DNA of 64,000 nt from Alteromonas sp. 1_MG-2023 (GCF_030547075.1 NZ_JAUOQH010000013.1:62001-126000), one strand, 5' to 3'. Shown: positions 27,811-40,006, counted from the stretch's first letter. Notes: generated from the sequence alone by a model not told the origin. Translations and numbers: made by a program.

Positions 27811-30432
27811 ATGCACACTCATTACGATGCTGAACTAAAAGATACAGTTAGATACCTTGGCAAAACGCTAGGTGAAACCATCAAAAACCAATTAGGCCAA
27901 GAGTGGCTTGATCGCATTGAGAAGATTCGAAAAGACGGTAGGGCGTCTTATCAAGGCGACACTAATTGCAGTGACGAACTGAAAGAAACTTTCAAAACGA
28001 TGAACGACAGCGACTTGCTGACGGTAGGTCGTGCTTTTGCACAGTTTCTAAATCTAGGTAATATTGCTGAGCAAGAATATAACAGTGCAATGAACGTTGA
28101 TGCGTCTATTGATGCATTGTTTAAGCACCTAGATAAGGCCGAACTCACGGCTGATAAAGTGCAAGAGGCAGTAGGCAAATTAAATATCGACCTAGTGTTA
28201 ACCGCACATCCTACCGAAGTAACACGTCGCACCCTTATTCATAAACACAAAGAATTAGCAGACTGCTTACAAGAGGTTCATCAAGAATCGCTCACTGGCG
28301 CAGACAGAAGTAAAGTTGAAACCCGTGTTGCTGATTTAATTAGTCAGGCTTGGCATACAGAAGAAATTCGCTCTGTTCGCCCTACCCCTGTTGATGAAGC
28401 TCGCTGGGGATTTTCAGTTATTGAGAATTCACTGTGGGAAGCCGTTCCTGATTTCTTACGTGAATTAGATGGCCGTTTGCAAGAAGACTATAATGTATCG
28501 CTTCCGCTAGATGCGTCGCCGGTACAGTTTAGCTCTTGGATGGGTGGTGACCGTGACGGTAACCCCTTCGTTACCTCAAAAGTAACTGAACAAGTTTTAT
28601 TACTGGCTCGTAAACGCGCATCTAAGCTTTTCGCTTTAGATTTAGACCGTTTGCAAGTTGAGCTGTCGATGTACGACTGTAACGATGCATTGCGCGAAAA
28701 AGTTGGCGATGCAAACGAGCCTTACCGCGCCCTACTTCGCCCGCTACTAGACCGCTTTGTGGCCACAAGAGATGGCATTGCCGACTACTTGGCAGGTAAA
28801 AATCCAGATTCATCAAACTGGATTGAAAGCAACGACGAACTCTTAGAAGCCTTGTTGCTTTGCCACCAGTCACTCATCGACTGCGGCATGGATGTGGTTG
28901 CAAAGGGTCTATTACTAGATACTATTCGCCGTGCCCGCGTCTTCGGAATTCACCTACTTCGCTTAGATATACGCCAAGATTCAGAACGCCATGCTGATGT
29001 ATTTAGCGAACTTACTCGCTACCTTGGTTTAGGCGATTACTCACAGTGGAGTGAGGAAGACAAGCAAGCCTTCTTACTACGTGAACTTGGCTCAAAACGC
29101 CCGCTATTTCCAGCTCAATGGGGCGCATCGGAAGATGTGAAAGAAGTACTTGAGACTTGTAAAGTGGTAGCTAAGCATAGCAAGCACGGTTTTGGTATTT
29201 ACATTATCTCAATGGCGAGTGAGCCATCAGATGTGCTTGCCGTGCAATTACTGCTTAAAGAAAGCGGTGTTGATTGGCCAATGCCAGTAGCGCCATTGTT
29301 CGAAACACTGGACGACCTTAATAACTCGCCAAGTGTTATGCGTAAATTGCTTTCTATCGACTGGTATCGTGGCTATGTAAAAGGCCGCCAGTTCGTGATG
29401 ATTGGTTATTCAGATTCAGCCAAAGATGCTGGCGCACTAGCTGCTGGTTGGGCTCAGTATCAGTCTCAAGAAGCACTGGTTGCTATTGCTGAAGAGTTTA
29501 ACTGCTCACTGACCTTGTTCCACGGCCGTGGCGGTACAATTGGTCGCGGTGGGTTACCTGCCCATGCTGCTATTTACTCGCAACCTCCGGGCTCGCTAGA
29601 AGGTGGTTTCCGTGTTACTGAGCAAGGCGAAACCATTCGTTATAAGTTCGGTATGCCAAAACTGGCTAAACGAAGCTTAGGCATTTATGCCAGCGCAATC
29701 ATTGAAGCAATGTTGTTCCCGCCCCCGGCGCCAAAAGAAGAATGGCGAGAACTCATCACGACTATGGCTGCACAAGGTCGTGATAATTATCGCGCGACAG
29801 TGCGTCATGATGAAGATTTCGTGCCTTACTTCCGCGTGGCTACGCCAGAGCAGGAACTTGGCAAGTTGCCATTAGGCAGTCGTCCATCGAAGCGTAAGCC
29901 GCAAGGTGGTATTGAAAGTCTTCGTGCTATCCCTTGGATATTTGCATGGGCACAAACGCGTCTTGTATTGCCGTCATGGTTGGGCGTAATGCGCGCTATC
30001 GACAGCGTGAAAAATGCCGAGAATGAAAAGGTCGTTAATGAAATGTTTGCCGAGTGGCCATTTTATCGTTCGCGCCTTTCAATGCTGGACATGGTATTTC
30101 ATAAAGCTGATCCGCGTATTAGTGAAGCCTATGATGAGCGTCTGGTTCCAGAAGAGCTTAAGCATTTTGGTGCAGCCCTTCGAGAGGAACTTAAAGAGAG
30201 TATCGCTTCATTGCTTGAACTCACTGGCGAAAACGACATCATGAAGGCTGATCCGCTGGGCAAAGAATCGATGGAAATTCGCGCCGCTTATTTGCAACCG
30301 CTTCACTATTTACAAATTGAGTTGCTAGAACGAATTCGTAAAGCAGGAGATGATGTACATAATCCTGATTTGGAGCGTGCCATGATGGTAACTATTACAG
30401 GTATCGCAACCGGTATGCGAAACACTGGTTAA
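27811..30432 (+). CDS. ppc: Phosphoenolpyruvate carboxylase
   Basis: An 873-residue enzyme, the usual bacterial length. VLTAHPTEVTRRT holds the catalytic His, WMGGDRDGNPFVT is the PEP/Mg site, GYSDSAKDAG and FHGRGGTIGRGG are conserved signatures, and the protein ends MRNTG. It carboxylates PEP to oxaloacetate, refilling the TCA cycle. GGGAGGA before the ATG supports the start. It is monocistronic and ends at a strong terminator. Confidence 0.98.
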   Translation: MHTHYDAELKDTVRYLGKTLGETIKNQLGQEWLDRIEKIRKDGRASYQGDTNCSDELKETFKTMNDSDLLTVGRAFAQFLNLGNIAEQEYNSAMNVDASIDALFKHLDKAELTADKVQEAVGKLNIDLVLTAHPTEVTRRTLIHKHKELADCLQEVHQESLTGADRSKVETRVADLISQAWHTEEIRSVRPTPVDEARWGFSVIENSLWEAVPDFLRELDGRLQEDYNVSLPLDASPVQFSSWMGGDRDGNPFVTSKVTEQVLLLARKRASKLFALDLDRLQVELSMYDCNDALREKVGDANEPYRALLRPLLDRFVATRDGIADYLAGKNPDSSNWIESNDELLEALLLCHQSLIDCGMDVVAKGLLLDTIRRARVFGIHLLRLDIRQDSERHADVFSELTRYLGLGDYSQWSEEDKQAFLLRELGSKRPLFPAQWGASEDVKEVLETCKVVAKHSKHGFGIYIISMASEPSDVLAVQLLLKESGVDWPMPVAPLFETLDDLNNSPSVMRKLLSIDWYRGYVKGRQFVMIGYSDSAKDAGALAAGWAQYQSQEALVAIAEEFNCSLTLFHGRGGTIGRGGLPAHAAIYSQPPGSLEGGFRVTEQGETIRYKFGMPKLAKRSLGIYASAIIEAMLFPPPAPKEEWRELITTMAAQGRDNYRATVRHDEDFVPYFRVATPEQELGKLPLGSRPSKRKPQGGIESLRAIPWIFAWAQTRLVLPSWLGVMRAIDSVKNAENEKVVNEMFAEWPFYRSRLSMLDMVFHKADPRISEAYDERLVPEELKHFGAALREELKESIASLLELTGENDIMKADPLGKESMEIRAAYLQPLHYLQIELLERIRKAGDDVHNPDLERAMMVTITGIATGMRNTG

Positions 30433-30470
30433 TCGCTGATTTTTAGCTATTTCAAAAAATAGCTGATGTA

Positions 30471-30497
30471 AAAAAGCCCGCTTGAAGCGGGCTTTTT
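30471..30497. terminator. Bidirectional terminator between ppc and katG
   Basis: GCCCGCTT-GA-AGCGGGC stem (30476-30492) flanked by five A on the left and five T on the right, so it serves both convergent genes. A second small AT hairpin (30445-30464) precedes it. Confidence 0.92.
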
Positions 30498-30529
30498 AAT
30501 GGCTATCTTTTACGAATTACAGTTTATGC

Positions 30530-32758
<2,229 letters not shown>

Positions 32759-32826
32759 CTATTGATTAGTATTGTTTCATTCTAGTTATTAGATGGCTGT
32801 TACTACAGTGAGTTTTTTAGATGATG

Positions 32827-32898
32827 ACGAATAGGTTTTACGATTAGCATTAAGTAAATCTAATATCTTAATAACAGGTAGTTACAGAACCTATTCGT
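32827..32898. promoter_or_regulatory. Inverted repeat upstream of katG with OxyR-like half sites
   Basis: ACGAATAGGTT (32827-32837) and its exact complement AACCTATTCGT (32888-32898), centres 61 bp apart. Each arm has ATAG or CTAT, the tetramer of OxyR sites, in partly matching context. It lies between katG and the putative lipoprotein gene, in an otherwise featureless 337-bp gap. Confidence 0.4.
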
Positions 32899-33050
32899 AT
32901 TCATGTTCACCCAGAATTACCTAAAGAAAGCGTAGCTAAGATTTATGAATTTTCTATGTCTTTTATCTCGTTTTTTTGAAAGCTTAAGAATTTACCGTAG
33001 AATCTAATATGTGGTCACTAAAAATACAAAACTAGGACAAGGAGTCTATT

Positions 33051-33851
33051 TTGACCAAATTACTCGTATCCATAACGCTAATGCTTGTATGCGCACTAAT
33101 GCCCGTTTCTGCGTGTTGTGGGACAAAGACTTTACCGCCGGGCTTATGGGAAGGCGTCAGTGAGTCTGACTATAGCTACAAATTACTTCAGATAAATGAA
33201 AACGGGGAGCACTTCCTGTTTGAAGCAGGTATAGGCAATGGATTTCGCCATATCCGACGCATTCCATTTGGTAACGGAGATATTGAATGTAGTGCGCTAA
33301 ATTGCGAAATAACGCTTCAAAATTATGAAGATGGACACGATAAACACTTAATTTTGTCTCCCTCCATAGATACCCATTACAAAGTATTAGAATCGACTAC
33401 CGATAAAAACAATAAACCTATCTTAAGTAGCACCTATCAATTAGACAAACAGAATAACCAATCTTCTGTGCGAAATTTCATGGACGAATACCGAAACTCA
33501 ATAATAGCATTAGCTAATACTGCGACTGGAGACATCTATGGGTTGTGGGTAGGTATCATGCGAATTGATGATAAAGATGAGCTCATAAGTATTGAGATTT
33601 ACCCAAAACAAGAAGGCCGGTTAGTGCGGTTTATAAATGGTAGCAGTTATACAAATCAAACGAGTTTCAAACCTGAAGATATTCATAAGGAAGGAAGCGT
33701 ATATACCGTCAAGACATCACACCCCACCTTCGCTAACTCACTATTATTTACCATCCCAGTGTCAGATGTATTAAACGGCTATGCTTATTCAGTTTATAAA
33801 GACCAACCACTAGAAAATATGACATTTACCCTATATCGAATTCGCAATTAA
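33051..33851 (+). CDS. Putative exported lipoprotein of unknown function
   Basis: A 266-residue protein not recognised as any family. The first 22 residues form a signal peptide ending in VSAC, a fair lipobox. The rest is polar with many Asn, Asp and Tyr and a beta-rich look; the C-terminus is LENMTFTLYRIRN. The start is TTG, supported by AAGGAG six bases upstream and by the signal peptide starting there. Composition is AT-richer than the housekeeping neighbours, and it is followed by the 203-bp repeats, so it may be strain-variable. Confidence 0.65.
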   Translation: MTKLLVSITLMLVCALMPVSACCGTKTLPPGLWEGVSESDYSYKLLQINENGEHFLFEAGIGNGFRHIRRIPFGNGDIECSALNCEITLQNYEDGHDKHLILSPSIDTHYKVLESTTDKNNKPILSSTYQLDKQNNQSSVRNFMDEYRNSIIALANTATGDIYGLWVGIMRIDDKDELISIEIYPKQEGRLVRFINGSSYTNQTSFKPEDIHKEGSVYTVKTSHPTFANSLLFTIPVSDVLNGYAYSVYKDQPLENMTFTLYRIRN

Positions 33852-34648
33852 ACGCCGTACGCCGTACCACGCCCCACTGGAATAGCAGCGTGCGAAACAT
33901 GTGGAGTCGGGGTCGATATTCGTTTTGAAATTAAATAGTAGCCCCTCTTTTGCTAAGGATGAGGTGGCGGAGCCTACATGAACGTATTTACGGCGTGGCG
34001 ATTATGCAGATGCTACAAATAAAAAGGCAGGATTAGTAAGCTCGCAACAAACTGTCAGCAGCATGGATGCTGTCTTACAAAAAAGGAAATTTACTGGGTG
34101 CGGTAAGTATGTTGGTAGGTATACGGTTTGGAATTAAATAGTAGACCCTCTTTTGCTAAGGATGCGGTGGCGGAGCCTACATGAACGTATTTACGGCGTG
34201 GTTATTACGCAGATGCCACAAATGAAGAGGCAGGGCTAGTGAGCTCGTAACAAACTGTCAGCAGCATGGATGCTGTCTTACAAAAAAGGAAATTTACTGG
34301 GTGCGGTAAGTATGTTGGTAGGTATACGGTTTGGAATTAAATAGTAGCCCCTCTTTTGCTAAGGATGCGGTGGCGGAGCCTACATGAACGTATTTACGGC
34401 GTGGTTATTACTCAGATGCCACAAACAAAAAGGCAGGATTAGTAAGCTTGCAACAAACTGTCAGCAGCATGGATGCTGTCTTACAAAAAAGGAAATTTAC
34501 TGGGTGCGGTAAGTATATTGGTAGGTATACGGTTTGGAATTAAATAGTAGCCCCTCCACCGCATGGATGCGGTGGCGGAGCCTACATGGACGTATTTACG
34601 GCGTGGCTACGATTTGATTTCAAATCGGGTGCCGGGCCTAATACGTCC
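33852..34648. other. Intergenic region between lipoprotein and mdh genes
   Basis: The 797 bp are filled mostly by the 203-bp repeats. The remaining 34611-34648 holds the small palindrome GATTTGA-TT-TCAAATC at about 34611-34626, possibly part of the mdh transcript end, though no U run follows. Confidence 0.6.
33911..34610. repeat. Tandem array of 203-bp repeats, three full units and a diverged fourth
   Basis: TTAAATAGTAG recurs at 33931, 34134, 34337 and 34540, exactly 203 bp apart. Each full unit contains GGAGCCTACATGAACGTATT, then CGGCGTGG, a CAGCATGGATGCTG palindrome and a GGTATACGG segment. The fourth copy is truncated and its left part forms a near-perfect hairpin (34547-34584) centred on GCATGGATGC. 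Units differ by only a few bases. No protein is encoded. The upstream edge is diffuse, with weaker similarity back to about 33890. Confidence 0.93.
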
Positions 34649-35587
34649 TTAGCCAGTTACGAAATCTACGCCTAGCTTGATATCGCCGCGAAGGCCTTCA
34701 AGCATGTCGTTTTTCGCTTTTTCTTCAAATGCGCTTAGCTCGCCGTATGGCAAGATTTCTTCAACACCGTTTGCACCAAGGCGAACAGGGTGTGCGAAGA
34801 ATGCAGCATCGTCGCTGTCATCAGTTTGAACGTAAGTGTATTCAACTACGTTCTCACCTTGCATTGCTGCAACTAGTGACAAGCAGAAACGTGCAGCTGC
34901 TTGACCCATAGATAGGGTTGCAGAACCGCCGCCAGCTTTAGCTTCAACAACTTCAGTACCCGCGTTTTGGATACGAGTAGTTAGGCTTGAAACTTCATCA
35001 TCAGAGAAATCAACACCTTCAACTTGCGAAAGCAAAGGAAGAATAGTTGTGCCTGAGTGACCACCGATTACCGGTACGTGTACAGAAGCAACATCAACAC
35101 CTTTAAGATCAGCAACAAACGTTTCTGCGCGAATAACATCTAATGTAGTAACACCGAACAATTTGTTCTTGTTATAAACACCTTTCGCTTTAAGCGTTTC
35201 AGCAGCAATTGCCACTGTTGTGTTAACTGGGTTAGTAATGATACCAACACAAGCGTCTGGGCAGTTTTCAGCAACACCTTCGATAAGATTCTTAACGATA
35301 CCAGCATTAATGTTGAACAAGTCTGAACGATCCATGCCTGGCTTACGCGGAACACCAGCAGGGATAAGCACTACGTCTGTACCTGTTAATGCACCAGCTA
35401 GGTCATCTTTACCGTGACCGGTTACTTTTACTGCAGTTGGGATGTGGCTCAAATCTACAGCTACACCAGGAACAACTGGCGCTACATCATAAAGCGCCAA
35501 CTCAGAACCAGCTGGCAATTGTGTTTTTAACAACAAAGACAGCGCTTGGCCAATACCACCGGCAGCACCTAACACGGCTACTTTCAT
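34649..35587 (-). CDS. mdh: Malate dehydrogenase (NAD)
   Basis: A 312-residue enzyme with the gammaproteobacterial Mdh pattern. NAD is bound by [10 protein letters not shown], substrate by Arg81, Arg87 and Arg153, with Asn119 and catalytic His177 in IGGHSG. It interconverts malate and oxaloacetate in the TCA cycle. It is divergent from argR, as in enterobacteria and relatives, with the ARG box between them. Confidence 0.98.
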   Translation of the reverse strand: MKVAVLGAAGGIGQALSLLLKTQLPAGSELALYDVAPVVPGVAVDLSHIPTAVKVTGHGKDDLAGALTGTDVVLIPAGVPRKPGMDRSDLFNINAGIVKNLIEGVAENCPDACVGIITNPVNTTVAIAAETLKAKGVYNKNKLFGVTTLDVIRAETFVADLKGVDVASVHVPVIGGHSGTTILPLLSQVEGVDFSDDEVSSLTTRIQNAGTEVVEAKAGGGSATLSMGQAAARFCLSLVAAMQGENVVEYTYVQTDDSDDAAFFAHPVRLGANGVEEILPYGELSAFEEKAKNDMLEGLRGDIKLGVDFVTG

Positions 35588-35717
35588 ACCATTTCTCCTA
35601 TGGGATTACTCAGTATTTAAACGGAACGTCACACTAATGCAACGCGGGGGAAAACTCAATCGTCTGATGGTCTTAATACGGCCATTTCAATCAATTTCAA
35701 GTCGATATTCATTATCA

Positions 35718-35731
35718 TGCATGATTATGCA
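35718..35731. promoter_or_regulatory. ARG box upstream of argR
   Basis: TGCAT-GATT-ATGCA is a palindrome matching the ARG-box core (TGAAT-N4-ATTCA) at 8 of 10 defined positions. A right half site ATTCA lies about 20 bp upstream. The position between mdh and argR suits autoregulation by ArgR. Confidence 0.65.
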
Positions 35732-35818
35732 ATTAAATTGCGCAAAGGTCACCTGTAAGGCACAATATGTGATATATGATTATTTAACTTCTTATCGCTA
35801 ACTGATATGCAGGACGCT

Positions 35819-36283
35819 ATGGCCAACGCAAAACAAGAGCAATTGATTAAAGCCTTTAAAGAGATTTTAAAAGCGGAAAGCTATGGCTCACAAGGTGAAA
35901 TTGTCGATGCCTTAAAAACTCAAGGTCATGACAACATTAGCCAATCTAAAATTTCTCGCATGCTAAGCAAATTTGGCGCGGTGCGCACCCGTAACGCCCG
36001 TGGCGACATGGTGTACTGTTTACCACCTGAATTAGGTATGCCCACCGCCAAAAGCCCATTAAAGCAGCTTGTGCTCGATATTGTGCATAATAATGTAATG
36101 GTGATTATTCGCACCAGCCCAGGTGCAGCACAACTTATCGCCCGCTTACTTGACTCATTAAGCAAAAAAGATGGTGTGTTAGGAACCATTGCTGGTGACG
36201 ACACTATTTTTATCGCCCCTGCCGATGTGACACTTATTGAAGAGTTGCGTCAACGCGTAGAAGATTTATTCGAGAACGTATAG
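35819..36283 (+). CDS. argR: Arginine repressor
   Basis: A 154-residue regulator. The N-terminal winged helix contains [40 protein letters not shown], and the C-terminal oligomerisation/arginine domain has [12 protein letters not shown] [15 protein letters not shown] and [10 protein letters not shown]. It binds ARG boxes when arginine is plentiful. The start is put at 35819 because AGGA lies at proper spacing and MANAKQEQ matches the family; an ATG 12 bases earlier is possible. Confidence 0.97.
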   Translation: MANAKQEQLIKAFKEILKAESYGSQGEIVDALKTQGHDNISQSKISRMLSKFGAVRTRNARGDMVYCLPPELGMPTAKSPLKQLVLDIVHNNVMVIIRTSPGAAQLIARLLDSLSKKDGVLGTIAGDDTIFIAPADVTLIEELRQRVEDLFENV

Positions 36284-37222
36284 CCCGCCCCTTTCTATTT
36301 TCCTCTATTTACCGTCGCATAAACTACTGAAAGTCGATCATCGGCTAGCATCAAGCACAGTAGTTTTCTGAGCGAACTTTCTTACGAGCAAAAAAAACCG
36401 CCATAAAAGTATGGCGGTAAAGAATTTGTACCAGGGAGATACAAAACAACTTGGTAGCTGTGTATTTAAATTACCATAGACTTTAGCAGTAGTAAGAAAA
36501 GAAAGGTAAAGAATTCGAAAAGCGAAAATTTAAAATCACATCAATTAAAAACACTTATAAAATAAACTTAATTAATAATTAAACTTAGAATAAATTTAAA
36601 AAATATAACCTTCGCATCAAAAGTTTTCATAAATTAATTATCATTTAAAAAATTAACTAACAATATAAATCAGGTCTCAAAAAAAACCATCAATTAAAAA
36701 TTAATTGTGCGTTTTTCACACCGACTTACATATTCTTATGAATTTATGATAACTAAATAAATGTCAGTTTTAAAATTTCTAACTCTACTACCTTTCTCGC
36801 TTCATGTTTATTATGTTCAGGTTCACACGTGCTTTTAACTTTCCCCATGAAGGCCACAACCTTTAGCTATAAAGGCTGCACAGGTTTTGCACGGTCACTG
36901 CACTAATACTCCACATTTTTATATTCCACCTGTATAAAAGCTGAACACTTACCTAGCTCAAAATTTAAACTTAAATTGAGTAAATTTTAAATACTTCATA
37001 AAACTAAAATATTTACGAACGTATAGTTTCGTAAAGGTTTCATCACCTCACGTATAATTCAAGTAAATAAACGCGAAATAGAACAAATTATATCCATTGT
37101 AAATTGCCAAACACCACGACGAAGTGCTTAATTCAATAGACAGAAAACATCTGTACAAAATAAAAACTAATAAAGTCTTTGTAATTACAACTTGTAATCA
37201 CCTTCGACAAGGGGAATTTAAA
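36284..37222. other. AT-rich gene-free region before the TonB receptor
   Basis: The 939 bp contain no convincing gene. The left end has the candidate minus-strand small RNA (36390-36446). The rest, 36480-37120, is very AT-rich and should hold the receptor's promoter. No clear Fur box was found. Confidence 0.6.
36390..36446 (-). ncRNA. Candidate small RNA 3' module: C-rich-loop hairpin plus terminator
   Basis: Read on the minus strand: a stem TTTGTA/TACAAA presenting the loop TCTCCCTGG, five bases, then the terminator stem ACCGCCATA/TATGGCGGT (36397-36418) and eight U (36390-36397). No minus-strand gene lies upstream within reach, so the terminator has no other owner. The pyrimidine loop could pair with Shine-Dalgarno sequences. 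Its 5' end is not defined. On the plus strand the same hairpin loop reads AGGGAG, so a leader on that strand is the alternative. Confidence 0.35.
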
Positions 37223-39823
37223 ATGTTCAACTCAAATAAACTTAGCACTGCTGTTAAGCGTGGAATATTGTTAGCAGGTTCTGCTAGCTTGTTCGCTGCT
37301 CCAATGGCATTGGCCCAATCAGATGACGAAAGTACAGCTGAACCTGTAGAAAAAATCCAAGTTACTGGCTCACGGATTAAGCGAGTGGACTTAGAGTCTG
37401 TGTCACCAGTAACGGTTATCACTGCTGAATCTATCGCCCTTTCAGGTGATACCACGGTAGCTGAGGTATTACGTAACTCTTCTGTTAATACCTTCGGTTC
37501 TTTTCGTGGCCAATCTGGTTATGGTAGCGGTGCATCGGCTTCAAGCGAAGTAAACCTTCGTGGTTTAGGTGCAGGTGCTACGCTAGTACTTATGGACGGT
37601 CGTCGTCTTCCAGGGCTTGGATACGACGGTGGTTCATCATCGGATATGTCGATGATCCCTATGTCTATTGTTGAACGAATTGAAATTCTTCGTGACGGCG
37701 CATCTGCTATCTACGGTTCAGATGCCGTAGCGGGTGTAATCAACATTATTACCAAGAAACAGTTCGACGGCATTAATGTAGGCTATAGCTTTGAAGATCC
37801 AGGCGCTGATGGCGGTAATTCAAGCAAATATAACTTTTCTGCAGGTGTGACTAGTGACAAAGGCAGCATTGTATTTATTGCTGAACATCAAAATAGTCAG
37901 GAAGTGACCGACAACGCAGTATCAGGTGACTACGCCACAGATAGCTATTCAACCTATAGTCCTGTTGCAAACTTCTATGATGCAGATGCTGGCGAATTCC
38001 TTTACAACGAAGACTTGTGTGGCGATGTTGCCGATACTTCTATTGAGTCTGACCGCTGTGGATATTACTACGGAAACTCGACTTGGTTGTATGGCGCAAC
38101 TGAGAAAAACTCTTTGATGACCAAAATAGAGTATGAACTGGCCGAGAACCTTCAGCTAATAAGCCGATTCTCAGCACTTCAAACTTCTACTGACTCACGT
38201 TATGCCGCTACACCAGTGTCTACGTCTTCACTCACTATCGATGCTGATAACGCAATGAACCCTTATGGTACAGACGGTAGTGTCTATTTCCGTACTGCTA
38301 GCTTAGGGACTCGTGATACCACTACTGAAAAAACAACTGTTGAATTGGTTGCTGGCCTTGAAGGCTATACCGACATTGGCGGTAACGAGTGGGACTGGCA
38401 AGTGTATTATCAGCGCACTTTGGCGAAAGAAGAAGTGTTCAACTACAACTTGGTTAATGACACCGTTGTACAAGATTTGATAGACACTGAGCAACTAGAT
38501 TTATTCAACGTACAGGGCTTAAGCACTGACGATTGGGCATCTTACAATTCTGAACTTCTAGCCAATGCCGATCATACAGGTACCTACCAGTCTACTCAGA
38601 AGCGCGACATTATCGACGGTAGTATTTCTGGTGAAGTGTTCTCTAACAACTTCATGACCGTTAGTGCTGTATTTGGTGCAGAGTACTCATACTTAGACTT
38701 TGAGCAAATCTCTGATCCTGAATCAGGTTTAGGTATTATTTCAGGTGGTTCAGGTGGTGACGACGTATATGCAACTCGCGAACGTCAGTCTTACTACACT
38801 GAATTTGCCATTGAATTACCTCATGAAGTAGAAGTGTCTGCAGCCCTTCGTTACGACGGCTATGAACTTGAAGGTGATACAGGCGATGCTATCTCTAGCG
38901 CTGAATTTTCAGATACGGTACCTAAATTAGGTATTAGCTGGCGTCCTACTGAGTCGTTGTTACTTCGCGCAAGTTGGGGTGAAGCATTCCGCACGCCTAC
39001 TATGAGCGAGATGTTCTCAACCATTTCTTACAGCTTCCCAAGCGCTTACGATACCTACTACTGTGATACTTTAGATAACCCTGGCGCGGATGATTCTTAT
39101 TGCTCATCAGGTCAGCAGCATCTTACTTATTACGGCGGCAACCCAGATTTAAGCCCTGAGAATTCAGAGTCGCTTACATTAGGCGTGGTTTATGATGTTA
39201 CTGAAGACTTATCTCTTGAAGTATCTTATTACCAGTACGATTACGAAAACAAAATTGAAGATATCGATGTTGATGATTTAATTGCCGCTGATTTAGATGG
39301 CACTTCATCGAATATTGCTCGTGATTCAGATGGTAAAATAACGTCTATTACCTCTGGCTACACTAACTATGCTGAGGTTTTCACAAGTGGCCTAGATATA
39401 ACCGCTAACTATCATCTTCCTACCTCAATTGGTGATTTCGGTGTAAACCTAGAGTATTCGCACGTATTTAGTTACGAAGAAGAAGGTATTGAGTGGGCGG
39501 GAGAATTGTTTTACCCAGACAACCGTGCGAACTTAACCGTTGATTGGACTGACGGCGACAAATGGACAGCTTCGTGGCGTACACTGTTTATCGGGTCTAA
39601 CGGTGATACTTATTACGATTACTACGACTACGCTGATAACTATTTTAAGCATAACGTAACAGTTTCTTACCATGTAACTGACAACGTGAAGGTTTCAGCC
39701 GGCATTGCGAATCTCACTGATGAGTTGGAAGAATACGCTCCAGGTGAATGGCGCGGTTATGACGACTCACTTTACGATCCATTAGGTCGTACTATGAGCT
39801 TTAACGTTCAAGCTAGCTTCTAA
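37223..39823 (+). CDS. TonB-dependent outer-membrane receptor
   Basis: An 866-residue outer-membrane protein. Signal peptide residues 1-31 (ending PMALAQ), then a TonB-box-like region, the plug domain (VTGSRIKRVDLESVSPVTVI, LRDGASAIYGSDAVAGVINIITKK), and a 22-strand barrel ending in the OMP signature with terminal Phe (FNVQASF). The start at 37223 follows GGGG and gives a proper signal peptide; a longer frame start 99 bases upstream does not. The ligand is unknown; the type is common for peptide or glycan uptake. No neighbouring degradation enzymes are seen. Confidence 0.92.
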   Translation: MFNSNKLSTAVKRGILLAGSASLFAAPMALAQSDDESTAEPVEKIQVTGSRIKRVDLESVSPVTVITAESIALSGDTTVAEVLRNSSVNTFGSFRGQSGYGSGASASSEVNLRGLGAGATLVLMDGRRLPGLGYDGGSSSDMSMIPMSIVERIEILRDGASAIYGSDAVAGVINIITKKQFDGINVGYSFEDPGADGGNSSKYNFSAGVTSDKGSIVFIAEHQNSQEVTDNAVSGDYATDSYSTYSPVANFYDADAGEFLYNEDLCGDVADTSIESDRCGYYYGNSTWLYGATEKNSLMTKIEYELAENLQLISRFSALQTSTDSRYAATPVSTSSLTIDADNAMNPYGTDGSVYFRTASLGTRDTTTEKTTVELVAGLEGYTDIGGNEWDWQVYYQRTLAKEEVFNYNLVNDTVVQDLIDTEQLDLFNVQGLSTDDWASYNSELLANADHTGTYQSTQKRDIIDGSISGEVFSNNFMTVSAVFGAEYSYLDFEQISDPESGLGIISGGSGGDDVYATRERQSYYTEFAIELPHEVEVSAALRYDGYELEGDTGDAISSAEFSDTVPKLGISWRPTESLLLRASWGEAFRTPTMSEMFSTISYSFPSAYDTYYCDTLDNPGADDSYCSSGQQHLTYYGGNPDLSPENSESLTLGVVYDVTEDLSLEVSYYQYDYENKIEDIDVDDLIAADLDGTSSNIARDSDGKITSITSGYTNYAEVFTSGLDITANYHLPTSIGDFGVNLEYSHVFSYEEEGIEWAGELFYPDNRANLTVDWTDGDKWTASWRTLFIGSNGDTYYDYYDYADNYFKHNVTVSYHVTDNVKVSAGIANLTDELEEYAPGEWRGYDDSLYDPLGRTMSFNVQASF

Positions 39824-39838
39824 GTCTTAGTAAATAAA

Positions 39839-39903
39839 ACGCCGCTCGAACTTTGATTTACCTCTTACTTCACAGTAAAGAGTTAACGCAAAGTCGGCGG
39901 CGT
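39839..39903 (+). terminator. Nested long-stem terminator after the TonB receptor
   Basis: An outer arm ACGCCGC...ACTTTG pairs with CAAAGT...GGCGGCGT, and an inner CTCTTACT/AGTAAAGAG hairpin fills the loop. A T-rich stretch follows. It starts about 15 bp after the receptor stop. Confidence 0.6.
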
Positions 39904-40006
39904 CTTTGTTTGTGACGTAATTCTTTACGATATATGGGTTTATAACTAATTAATCTATGTCGGCACCCTAGGCCACCAACACGTACTATTAGCTATAAAA
40001 TATTAG

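Noticed and set aside
33911-34610. Repeats as a CRISPR array
   Set aside because: Units are 203 bp with no short repeat/unique spacer structure and no cas genes are near.
36480-37222. Fur box upstream of the TonB receptor
   Set aside because: AT-rich pieces resemble fragments of the consensus, but no 19-bp match of reasonable quality was found.
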